This document shows positions 56,118 through 64,000 of a stretch of 64,000 nt of DNA, piece after piece. This stretch comes from Streptococcus mitis (GTDB taxonomy: Bacteria; Bacillota; Bacilli; Lactobacillales; Streptococcaceae). The first letter of the stretch is position 1. Every line of letters begins with the position of its first letter. The notes under the pieces are model-generated. The model made no database searches, was not told the origin of the DNA, and was given only the letters and a program-made list of their open reading frames with translations. The DNA lies in NCBI RefSeq assembly GCF_013305725.1, contig NZ_CP047883.1:1405001-1469000 (forward strand). The letters are read 5' to 3'. Both the position numbers and the translations under genes were made by a program.

Positions 56118-56996
56118 TTACACCTTCTCTTTCACATTTTTACCAAGAATACCTGCTGGGCGGACAATCAAGATCAACAACAGGATTCCATAAACAATGG
56201 CATCACGGAAGTCTGACATTCCAAAGGCTGTCGCAAAAGTTTCCAATAAACCAATCACAAAACCACCAAGAGCCGCACCAGGAATAATCCCGATACCACC
56301 AAGTACTGCGGCAACGAAAGACTTAAGACCTGGAGTAACCCCCATCAAAGGCTCAAGAGAGTTATAATAGAGGGCAATCAGAACACCAGCTGCACCAGCA
56401 AGAGCTGAACCCAAAGCAAAGGTAAAGCTGATAGTACGGTTTACATTGATCCCCATCAATTGTGCCGCATCGCTATCTACAGATACAGCACGCATGGCTT
56501 TCCCCATCTTTGTTTTTTGGACAATGACTTGTAACAAAATCATCAAAATCAAGGAAATGGCCAAGATCATTAACTGCACATTTGTTAAGCTGATTGGTCC
56601 CAAATCATAGCGAACTGTTTGAATCGCTTGAGGGAAGGCACGGGTATTGGCACCAACCAGATAGACCATCCCATACTCCAATAGGAAAGAAACCCCAATA
56701 GCCGTAATCAAAACAGCAATACGAGTAGAGTGACGCAAAGGTCGGTAAGCAAGGAACTCAATCACGACACCAAGAATGGCTGTCGCTAACATAGCTACAA
56801 TAAGAGCTACAAAGAAATTCATTTGGAAAGAATTAATCAAGAAATAACCGATAAAGGCTCCCATCATATAAATATCACCGTGGGCGAAGTTGATGAGCTT
56901 GATAATTCCGTAAACCATGGTATATCCTAGGGCTAACAGCGCATAAACACTACCTAGAATCAAACCATTTACTAGTTGTTGGAGCATAAGATTCAC
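56118..56996 (-). CDS. livH: Branched-chain amino acid ABC transporter permease LivH
   Basis: The 292-residue permease has about eight helices. Typical sequence is QQLVNGLILGSVYALLALGY, then YGIIKLINFAHGDIYMMGAF, with the EAA segment KMGKAMRAVSVDSDAAQLMG near residue 165. The gap to livJ is about 210 bases and contains a BOX element, so livH-livF may be expressed less than livJ. Confidence 0.97.
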   Translation of the reverse strand: MNLMLQQLVNGLILGSVYALLALGYTMVYGIIKLINFAHGDIYMMGAFIGYFLINSFQMNFFVALIVAMLATAILGVVIEFLAYRPLRHSTRIAVLITAIGVSFLLEYGMVYLVGANTRAFPQAIQTVRYDLGPISLTNVQLMILAISLILMILLQVIVQKTKMGKAMRAVSVDSDAAQLMGINVNRTISFTFALGSALAGAAGVLIALYYNSLEPLMGVTPGLKSFVAAVLGGIGIIPGAALGGFVIGLLETFATAFGMSDFRDAIVYGILLLILIVRPAGILGKNVKEKV

Positions 56997-57046
56997 TCTT
57001 TCTATTTATAATTTCGAGGGTTTTCCCTCACTTTTTATAAGTTCTT

Positions 57047-57153
57047 ATACTCAATAAAAATCAAAGAGCAAACTAGGAAACTAGCCACAGGCTGTACTTG
57101 AGTACGGCAAGGCGACGTTGACGCAGTTTGAATTTGATTTTTGAAGAGTATTA
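57047..57153. repeat. BOX element (boxA-boxC, no boxB)
   Basis: The 107-bp element has inverted ends (ATACTC...GAGTAT, with TTTGATTTTT and AAAAATCAAA). Inside, TACGGCAAGGCGACGTTGACG is the boxA core used in BOX-PCR, with one difference. TCAAAGAGCAAACTAG is the boxC part. It sits between livJ and livH and probably folds into a hairpin in the operon mRNA. Confidence 0.9.
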
Positions 57154-57159
57154 AACATC

Positions 57160-57196
57160 GAAACAGGGAGTGAGTCAGAGGCTCATTCCCTATTTC
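57160..57196 (-). terminator. Attenuator or terminator after livJ
   Basis: GAAATAGGGAATGAG pairs with CTCACTCCCTGTTTC on the minus strand. There is no long T run, so it may be a partial terminator or a stabiliser that makes livJ more abundant than the rest. Confidence 0.6.
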
Positions 57197-57208
57197 AACA
57201 TTTTTCTA

Positions 57209-58369
57209 TTATGGTTTTACAACTTCTGCTGCTTCAACCTTACCATTGTTCATGGTCATCATGTAAGCAGTTTTGACTGTGTTGTGGTCTGCATCAAAGC
57301 TTGTTTGACCAGTTACACCTTCAAAATCTTTTGTTTTAGCAAGGTTATCCTTGATTTCACCAGAGTTTTTAGCACCTTTTGCTGCGTTTGCTACAAGGTG
57401 AACTGAATCATAAGCCAAGGCTGCAAATGTTGAAGGCTCTTCGTTGTACTTAGCACGATAAGCATCAAGGAAGGCTTTTGCTTTAGCTGAAACTTCTACA
57501 GTAGTTGAGAAACCTGAGATAAAGTAGATGTTTGATGCTTTTTCAGCAGTTGCTTGTTGTACAAACTCTTCACCGTTAAATCCATCACCACCAACGATTG
57601 GTTTGTCAATTCCCATACCACGCGCTTGGTTTACAATTTTACCAGCTTCAGTGTAGTAACCAGGAACGATGATAGCATCAAAGTCTTTCCCTTTCATTTT
57701 TGTAAGGGCTGCTTGGAAGTCTGTGTCACCTGCTACGAAAGTTTCATCTGCAACGATTTCACCTTTGTAAGCTTCACGGAAGGCTTTGGCAATATCTTTA
57801 GCATAGTCGCTGGCATTGTCAGTGTAAAGAACAACTTTCTTAGCTTGCAATTTTTCAGAAACATAGTTTGAGATAATTTTTCCTTGGAAGCTATCTTGGA
57901 AAGTTCCGATAAAGAGGTAATCTTGACCTTTAGTCAATCCATCTTGAGTCGCACTTGGCGAAATCAATGGAACACCTGCTTTTGTAGCGTTCGCTACCGC
58001 AGCTGCAGTCGCACCAGATGTCGCAGGTCCTACGATTGCTGATACTTTAGATTGAGTTACAAGGTTAGTTGTTACTGAAGCCGCCTCAGCTGTTTCAGAC
58101 TTATTATCTTTATCGACTACTTCGATTTGTTTTCCGTCGATACCACCTGCTGCATTGATTTCATCAACGGCCAATTGGGCACCTTTTTGTTCAGATGTAC
58201 CGTAAGCTGCTACGGCACCAGTTTCCTCGAAGTTAAATCCGATTTTGATTGTCTTTTCATCTACTGAGTTACCAGCAGCGTTTGACGCTCCAGACTTCAC
58301 TTCTCCACAGGCTGCAAGAAGTGCTACACTTGCAAGCGCCACAAACGATAGGGCAAATTTTTTCTTCAT
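57209..58369 (-). CDS. livJ: Branched-chain amino acid binding lipoprotein LivJ
   Basis: The 386-residue surface lipoprotein captures branched-chain amino acids for LivHMGF. The signal MKKKFALSFVALASVALLAAC ends in the lipobox LAAC, with Cys21 lipidated. The mature part is a type I periplasmic-binding fold (KIGFNFEETGAVAAYGTSEQ, then IVGPATSGATAAAVANATKA). AAGGAGAC precedes this start; an extra upstream frame of 41 codons is rejected. The promoter holds a CodY box. Confidence 0.96.
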   Translation of the reverse strand: MKKKFALSFVALASVALLAACGEVKSGASNAAGNSVDEKTIKIGFNFEETGAVAAYGTSEQKGAQLAVDEINAAGGIDGKQIEVVDKDNKSETAEAASVTTNLVTQSKVSAIVGPATSGATAAAVANATKAGVPLISPSATQDGLTKGQDYLFIGTFQDSFQGKIISNYVSEKLQAKKVVLYTDNASDYAKDIAKAFREAYKGEIVADETFVAGDTDFQAALTKMKGKDFDAIIVPGYYTEAGKIVNQARGMGIDKPIVGGDGFNGEEFVQQATAEKASNIYFISGFSTTVEVSAKAKAFLDAYRAKYNEEPSTFAALAYDSVHLVANAAKGAKNSGEIKDNLAKTKDFEGVTGQTSFDADHNTVKTAYMMTMNNGKVEAAEVVKP

Positions 58370-58405
58370 CTTTTTTGTCTCCTTATTCTTAAATAGCATG
58401 TTAAG

Positions 58406-58434
58406 AATATACCGAATTATCAGAAAATTGTCAA
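58406..58434 (-). promoter_or_regulatory. livJ promoter with CodY box
   Basis: TTGACA (58429-58434), 17 bases, TATATT (58406-58411). The spacer carries AATTTTCTGATAATT (58415-58429), 14 of 15 to the CodY consensus. CodY bound here would block polymerase when branched-chain amino acids are plentiful. The promoter overlaps the end of ylbG. Confidence 0.8.
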
Positions 58435-58718
58435 CACTTTTCTTGAACTTTTTCGATGATAACGTTTTCCCTTCGATAAAGATTGCCCACAAAGGGTGTT
58501 TCCAACTCTTGGATATGACAAACTCTGACTTTTTTTATAAACTTTTCCTTGCCCAAGCGCCCGACCAATTGCTCCATTTCTTGAGTTGGAACATAGAGTT
58601 GTAAGTAACGATGTTTCTTGGAATGATAGGTAATATCTCCATAATCCTGCAGTTTTTTTGCATCACGATTATAGTAAAGATAGATAATCAAGCCAGATCG
58701 ATTGACTTTTTCAAACAT
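58431..58718 (-). CDS. DUF2129 (YlbG-like, UPF0298) protein
   Basis: The 95-residue cytosolic protein begins [20 protein letters not shown] and contains [16 protein letters not shown]. This pattern (R-GLIVY, YHSKK-KYVxLY) is the YlbG family, conserved in Firmicutes, function not established. It has its own extended -10 (58750-58758) and AGAGGA ribosome site. Its 3' end contains the -35 of livJ. Confidence 0.88.
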   Translation of the reverse strand: MFEKVNRSGLIIYLYYNRDAKKLQDYGDITYHSKKHRYLQLYVPTQEMEQLVGRLGKEKFIKKVRVCHIQELETPFVGNLYRRENVIIEKVQEKC

Positions 58719-58749
58719 GATAAATCCTCTTTCTAAGAAATCTCCCCCT

Positions 58750-58758
58750 ATTATACCA
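58750..58758 (-). promoter_or_regulatory. Extended -10 of the ylbG-like gene
   Basis: TGGTATAAT on the minus strand, 32 bases before the ATG and abutting the clpP terminator. Confidence 0.55.
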
Positions 58759-58784
58759 AAAAAAGCAAACTCAGTCGAGTTTGC
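58758..58784 (-). terminator. clpP terminator
   Basis: GCAAACTCGACTGAGTTTGC (perfect 8-bp stem) followed by seven T's on the minus strand. Confidence 0.9.
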
Positions 58785-58796
58785 CTTCTTTAATCA

Positions 58797-59387
58797 TTAG
58801 TTCAATGAATTGTTGGCCATGATTTCATCAATAAAGCCATATTCAAGTGTTTCTTGGGCGCTCATCCAATTATCGCGTTCTGCATCTGCATGGACTTTTT
58901 CGATTGACTGACCTGAATTTTCAGCCAAGATTTTTTCCAAGATGTTACGAGTTTTGAGCAAGTGTTCTGCAGCAATCGCCATATCGGTTTGTTGAGTACC
59001 ACCACCTGTACCACCCATTGGTTGGTGGATCATATACTCTGCATTTGGAAGCATGAAACGTTTGCCTTTTGCTCCACTTGATGCAATGACCGTCCCCATA
59101 GATGCAGCCATCCCCATAACGATAGTTTGGACATCTGCCTTGATAAAGTTCATGGTATCAACGATTGCCAAACCAGCTGAAACTGAACCACCAGGTGTAT
59201 TGACATAAAGGTAAATATCTTTTGTACTGTCTTGGGCATCCAAGAAAAGCAATTGGGCAATAACAGAGTTAGCCATATTGTCTTCAACTGGACCTGTCAG
59301 CATGATGATGCGGTCTTTGAGAAGACGTGAGTAAATATCGTAGGAACGTTCTCCACGACTTGTTTGTTCAATAACTACAGGAATCAT
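58797..59387 (-). CDS. clpP: ATP-dependent Clp protease proteolytic subunit
   Basis: The 196-residue ClpP has its catalytic Ser96 in [13 protein letters not shown] and His121 in [11 protein letters not shown]; the Asp follows near residue 172. [15 protein letters not shown] is typical. It forms the double heptameric chamber served by ClpE (encoded in this window), ClpC, ClpX or ClpL. AAAGGAGAA precedes the ATG. A perfect CtsR operator lies over its promoter. Confidence 0.98.
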   Translation of the reverse strand: MIPVVIEQTSRGERSYDIYSRLLKDRIIMLTGPVEDNMANSVIAQLLFLDAQDSTKDIYLYVNTPGGSVSAGLAIVDTMNFIKADVQTIVMGMAASMGTVIASSGAKGKRFMLPNAEYMIHQPMGGTGGGTQQTDMAIAAEHLLKTRNILEKILAENSGQSIEKVHADAERDNWMSAQETLEYGFIDEIMANNSLN

Positions 59388-59441
59388 TCATTTCTCCTTT
59401 TGAGTTTTAATTTTGTTGGTCAAATGACTGAAGATAAGACT

Positions 59442-59471
59442 ATTATAATATCTTGGTCAAAAAAGGTCAAA
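59442..59471 (-). promoter_or_regulatory. clpP promoter with perfect CtsR box
   Basis: TTGACC (59465-59470), 17 bases, TATAAT (59442-59447). The plus strand at 59455-59471 reads GGTCAAAAAAGGTCAAA, a full match to the CtsR consensus RGTCAAANANRGTCAAA, overlapping the -35. An extra half site GGTCAAA is at 59418-59424. Confidence 0.9.
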
Positions 59472-59560
59472 TTTTTGCTCTGTTTTCATCAGACAGAAAC
59501 AAAAATTCAACCTCCTTTCACGACTGGAAATTCTTTTCCAATTCATTCTTCTTTTCGATT

Positions 59561-60190
59561 TTATTTCGTACCGAACAAGCGGTCCCCAGCATCCCCAAGA
59601 CCTGGAACGATATAACCGTGTTCGTTCAAGCGTTCATCCAAGGCTGCTGTAAAGATTTCTACATCTGGATGAGCTTCTTGAAGGGCTTTTACACCTTCTG
59701 GAGCAGATACAAGGCAGACAAATTTGATATTTGACGCGCCACGTTTTTTAAGAGAATCAACAGCTAAGATTGCTGAGCCACCTGTTGCCAACATTGGGTC
59801 TACGACAAAAATTTGACGTTGGTCAATATCTTCAGGCAATTTCACCAAGTACTCAACTGGTTGAAGCGTTTCTTCATCACGGTACATACCGATGTGGCCA
59901 ACTTTAGCAGCTGGAACCAAGCTCAAAAGTCCATCCACCATCCCGATACCTGCACGCAAGATTGGAACGATAGCCAATTTCTTACCTGCCAATTGTTTTT
60001 GAACTGTTTTTGTGATTGGTGTTTCGATTTCTACATCTTCTAGTGGAAGATCACGAAGTACTTCATACCCCATCAACATTGCAATCTCATCTACTAGCTC
60101 ACGAAAAGCTTTTGTAGAAGTATCTGTACGACGCAAGATTGACAATTTGTGTTGAATCAGTGGATGATTAATAACTTCAATTTTTCCCAT
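59561..60190 (-). CDS. upp: Uracil phosphoribosyltransferase
   Basis: The 209-residue salvage enzyme makes UMP from uracil and PRPP. It has [20 protein letters not shown] at the N-terminus, [12 protein letters not shown] near residue 74, the PRPP loop [12 protein letters not shown] near 128, and the uracil-binding end [16 protein letters not shown]. The start [10 protein letters not shown] has AAGGAA upstream. It has its own extended -10 (60224-60232). Confidence 0.97.
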   Translation of the reverse strand: MGKIEVINHPLIQHKLSILRRTDTSTKAFRELVDEIAMLMGYEVLRDLPLEDVEIETPITKTVQKQLAGKKLAIVPILRAGIGMVDGLLSLVPAAKVGHIGMYRDEETLQPVEYLVKLPEDIDQRQIFVVDPMLATGGSAILAVDSLKKRGASNIKFVCLVSAPEGVKALQEAHPDVEIFTAALDERLNEHGYIVPGLGDAGDRLFGTK

Positions 60191-60223
60191 TTTTGGAATT
60201 CCTTCTTTCAATTTATTCTTCTT

Positions 60224-60232
60224 ATTATACCA
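60224..60232 (-). promoter_or_regulatory. upp extended -10
   Basis: TGGTATAAT on the minus strand, 33 bases before the start. Confidence 0.55.
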
Positions 60233-60260
60233 AAAAACGGTTTAAAAATCTTTCTAAACC
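60232..60260 (-). terminator. Terminator after comEB
   Basis: GGTTTAGAAAG...TTTTTAAACC (6-bp core stem) followed by GTTTTTT on the minus strand. It runs into the upp promoter. Confidence 0.75.
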
Positions 60261-60279
60261 ATTTATTTTTGATAATTTT

Positions 60280-60747
60280 TCACATTAAATCAGCCTCTTT
60301 AAGAGCTGTCTGTACTGTCTCAAGTGGTAAATGGGTCAATTCTGTTCCTTTTTCTTGATAGAGGTATTGGGCGTAGTCGTCCATTCGGTACTGGTTGATA
60401 TAAACCACGCGCTTGCAGCCGACCTGCAGCAATTGTTTTGTACAGTTGAGACAAGGAAAATGGGTCACATAGGCTGTAAAGCCTTTAGGAACACCACGTT
60501 CTGCACCTTGAAGGATAGCATTAACCTCAGCGTGAAGGGTGCGAACACAGTGGCCTTCGATGACCAGACATTCGTGATCAATACAATGCTCGGTTCCTGA
60601 CACCGAACCATTGTAACCAGTGGAAATAACCTTATTATCTTTTACCAGAATCGCGCCCACTTTGGCACGTTTACAAGTGGAACGATTGGCAATTAGTAGA
60701 GCTTGGGCTGCAAAATACTCATCCCATGCTAGTCTTTCTTCAGTCAT
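60280..60747 (-). CDS. comEB: Deoxycytidylate deaminase (ComEB family)
   Basis: The 155-residue zinc deaminase has the catalytic HAEVNAIL (residues about 71-78; Glu is the proton shuttle) and the zinc pair PCLNC near residue 98. The N-terminal TCKRAKVGAILVKDNKVISTGYNGS is family-typical. It converts dCMP to dUMP for thymidylate synthesis. It is 18 bases downstream of the TetR gene and shares its promoter; the transcript ends before upp. Confidence 0.95.
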   Translation of the reverse strand: MTEERLAWDEYFAAQALLIANRSTCKRAKVGAILVKDNKVISTGYNGSVSGTEHCIDHECLVIEGHCVRTLHAEVNAILQGAERGVPKGFTAYVTHFPCLNCTKQLLQVGCKRVVYINQYRMDDYAQYLYQEKGTELTHLPLETVQTALKEADLM

Positions 60748-60765
60748 ATCTCTTCTCCTTTTTCT

Positions 60766-61323
60766 CTATTTTTTAAAAAATGGTAACCGTAAATCTGCAA
60801 TCTTTTCAGCAGGTACCTTCATGCCATCCTTGATCCATTTTAAAAGGACTGAGACGATGGCTGAACTCCAGAAGGAATGAAGATAAGAGCTGACACCTTT
60901 TGATTTTCCATGGTATTTTTCCAGAAACTCCTGCATGGCTTGGACAAAGATTTTTTCCAGATGGTAATCCAAGGCCAGTTGAATCACTCTGGCTTCCTTT
61001 CTTGCTTCTCGAAAAAGGTGAACCCAGACCAGATAAAGGTCTGTCTTTAAATCATAATGATGCAACTGTTCCATAATATTGTGGACAGTTCGTTTAAAGA
61101 CGCTTTCTAAAATCTCCTCTTTAGAATCATAATTGCGATAAAAAGCCGCACGCGAAACGCCTGCACGTTTGACCAATTCAGAAATACTAATCTTGGTCAA
61201 GTCCTTTTTTTCCAAGAGCTGCAAGAGGGCTGTTTCGATGGCTTCTCTAGTTAATAAATTGGATTCTTGGTTTGATTTTCTGAGATTTTCAAGAGATTTT
61301 TCAGAGATTCTACGTTCAGACAT
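60766..61323 (-). CDS. TetR-family regulator
   Basis: The 185-residue repressor has an N-terminal HTH (LTKISISELVKRAGVSRAAFYRNYDSKEEILES, residues about 38-70), with the YRNYDSKEEIL recognition end typical of TetR proteins. The C-terminal part resembles the TetR_C dihydroxyacetone/YvdT-like ligand domain. It is divergent from degV, and the gap holds a strong inverted repeat that covers its own -35. It is probably autoregulated and may also control degV. The ligand is unknown. The ribosome site is weak. Confidence 0.92.
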   Translation of the reverse strand: MSERRISEKSLENLRKSNQESNLLTREAIETALLQLLEKKDLTKISISELVKRAGVSRAAFYRNYDSKEEILESVFKRTVHNIMEQLHHYDLKTDLYLVWVHLFREARKEARVIQLALDYHLEKIFVQAMQEFLEKYHGKSKGVSSYLHSFWSSAIVSVLLKWIKDGMKVPAEKIADLRLPFFKK

Positions 61324-61382
61324 AACATTTTCTTTCTACTTGTCACAACAGACAGATGAGGCTTTTGTTTCAAGGGTTTTCA

Positions 61383-61391
61383 TGATATAAT
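61383..61391 (+). promoter_or_regulatory. degV extended -10
   Basis: TGATATAAT, 57 bases before the degV ATG. Its transcript would pass through the inverted repeat at 61410. Confidence 0.55.
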
Positions 61392-61418
61392 TGTAAAAAA
61401 AGACAGAACCTTTGTCAA
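61390..61418 (-). promoter_or_regulatory. tetR-comEB promoter
   Basis: TTGACA (61413-61418), 17 bases, TACAAT (61390-61395) on the minus strand. Confidence 0.8.
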
Positions 61419-61434
61419 TGTATAACTGACAAAG
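61410..61434. promoter_or_regulatory. Likely TetR operator
   Basis: CTTTGTCA and TGACAAAG are perfect 8-bp arms separated by 9 bases. The repeat covers the -35 of the regulator's own promoter and the leader of degV. It fits a TetR dimer site. Confidence 0.75.
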
Positions 61435-61447
61435 ATGGAGAATTTCT

Positions 61448-63524
<2,077 letters not shown>

Positions 63525-63572
63525 ATCTAAATTATTCAATGGCTAAATCAGCCCCAAAAGAAAGGAACTACT

Positions 63573-64000
63573 TTGGAACATATTATCTTGTTAAGGGGAG
63601 TTACTCCTAATGGAAAAAATGCTATCCCTAAAATGTCTTATCTAGTAGATATCTTGACAGAAGCTGGTTTTCAACAAGTTCGAACCTATATTCAAAGTGG
63701 GAATATCATTCTTGAAAGTGACTTAGATTTAGAAAAAATACGAGAACGTGTCCATACTCTAATAAATGAAAATATTGGTGCTGACTTAAAAATGGTAATC
63801 AAGAACAAAAGTGATTTTAAAAAAATTGTCCAAGAAAACCCGTTTGAAGAACACTATCTTTATGACCGTATACACGTGATTTTTTATCAAGAATCTATTC
63901 AAAGTCTCCCTTTAGAAAAATTGAAAATTGATTATGGTGAAGAAGAAATTTGTATCGGTAACCATTGTCTTTACCTCTATCTCCCTAGAACTGCAAAACA
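63573..64000 (+). CDS. DUF1697 family protein, 5' part only
   Basis: The frame is open from TTG at 63573 to the end of the window (142 codons). It begins EHIILLRGVTPNGKNAIPKM after the start and continues LVDILTEAGFQQVRTYIQSG then NIIL, the DUF1697 pattern (LLRGINVGGxNxIxM, YIQSGNVxF). AAAGGA lies 6 bases before the TTG. The function of the family is unknown. The ending is outside the window. Confidence 0.88.
   Translation, partial: MEHIILLRGVTPNGKNAIPKMSYLVDILTEAGFQQVRTYIQSGNIILESDLDLEKIRERVHTLINENIGADLKMVIKNKSDFKKIVQENPFEEHYLYDRIHVIFYQESIQSLPLEKLKIDYGEEEICIGNHCLYLYLPRTAK

Overview
The window looks like chromosome of a Streptococcus of the mitis group (S. mitis / S. oralis / S. pneumoniae relatives). 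The reasons are AT-rich low-GC Gram-positive DNA, consensus and extended -10 promoters, a BOX repeat whose boxA core matches the classical BOX-PCR primer region, a YSIRK/LPXTG BgaA beta-galactosidase, PgdA, ClpE, and a run of neighbours (clpP, livJHMGF, prfB, ftsEX, ptsG) that I recall as contiguous in pneumococcus. Species cannot be fixed by eye. Most genes are on the minus strand.

Layout. 1-4030: the 5' part of NADH oxidase (nox), divergent from an ApbE flavin transferase and two NADPH:FMN-reductase-like proteins; both promoters carry a catabolite (cre) site. 4069-8140: a DUF896 gene and glyS/glyQ behind a glycine T-box leader, with a 172-bp palindromic repeat between glyQ and glyS. 8170-13341: a large LPXTG subtilase with a CodY box in its promoter. 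13549-24043: cell-wall, division and DNA genes (pgdA, ezrA, gyrB, a HAD protein, a DJ-1 protein, a RodA/FtsW protein, dinG). 24068-35299: nnrD, the 2437-residue bgaA, folD and a polar amino acid ABC transporter. 35490-39918: YkuJ-like protein, CtsR-controlled clpE, a Nudix hydrolase, a DUF1827 protein and a GNAT. 40002-49773: metK behind a probable S_MK (SAM-III) riboswitch, a DEAD-box helicase, an RgfB-like phosphatase/nuclease, ptsG, ftsX-ftsE, prfB with its programmed frameshift, and a CBS-ACT protein. 49926-53320: an accessory-looking three-gene operon: a winged-helix + LicC-like cytidylyltransferase + LicA-like kinase fusion, a 61-residue membrane protein and an NCS1 transporter. 53684-58369: livFGMHJ with a CodY box. 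58431-64000: ylbG, CtsR-controlled clpP, upp, comEB, a TetR regulator divergent from degV, a HI0933-family flavoprotein, and a partial DUF1697 gene.

Two gene sets stand out as possible undescribed systems. The first is the apbE cluster. The second FMN reductase (2718-3956) ends in a Gly/Ala/His tail that carries, twice, the heptad DATSGAS. This fits the Dxx(S/T)GA(S/T) motif that ApbE flavinylates, so the tail may be a covalent FMN carrier made by the adjacent, apparently cytoplasmic, ApbE. The second is the 49926-53320 operon, which looks like a self-contained route for importing, phosphorylating and CDP-activating an amino-alcohol-like substrate, with an NCS1 permease in the place of LicB and a regulator domain fused to the enzymes.

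Regulation is readable in many places. CodY boxes identical over 15 bases control the surface protease and the branched-chain amino acid transporter. CtsR boxes control clpE and clpP. Cre-type sites mark nox, apbE, ptsG and bgaA. A 25-bp inverted repeat lies between tetR and degV. Four genes (pgdA, dinG, the HAD gene ahead of gyrB, and the HI0933 gene) have a -10 box only 5-7 bases from the start codon and appear to be transcribed without a leader.
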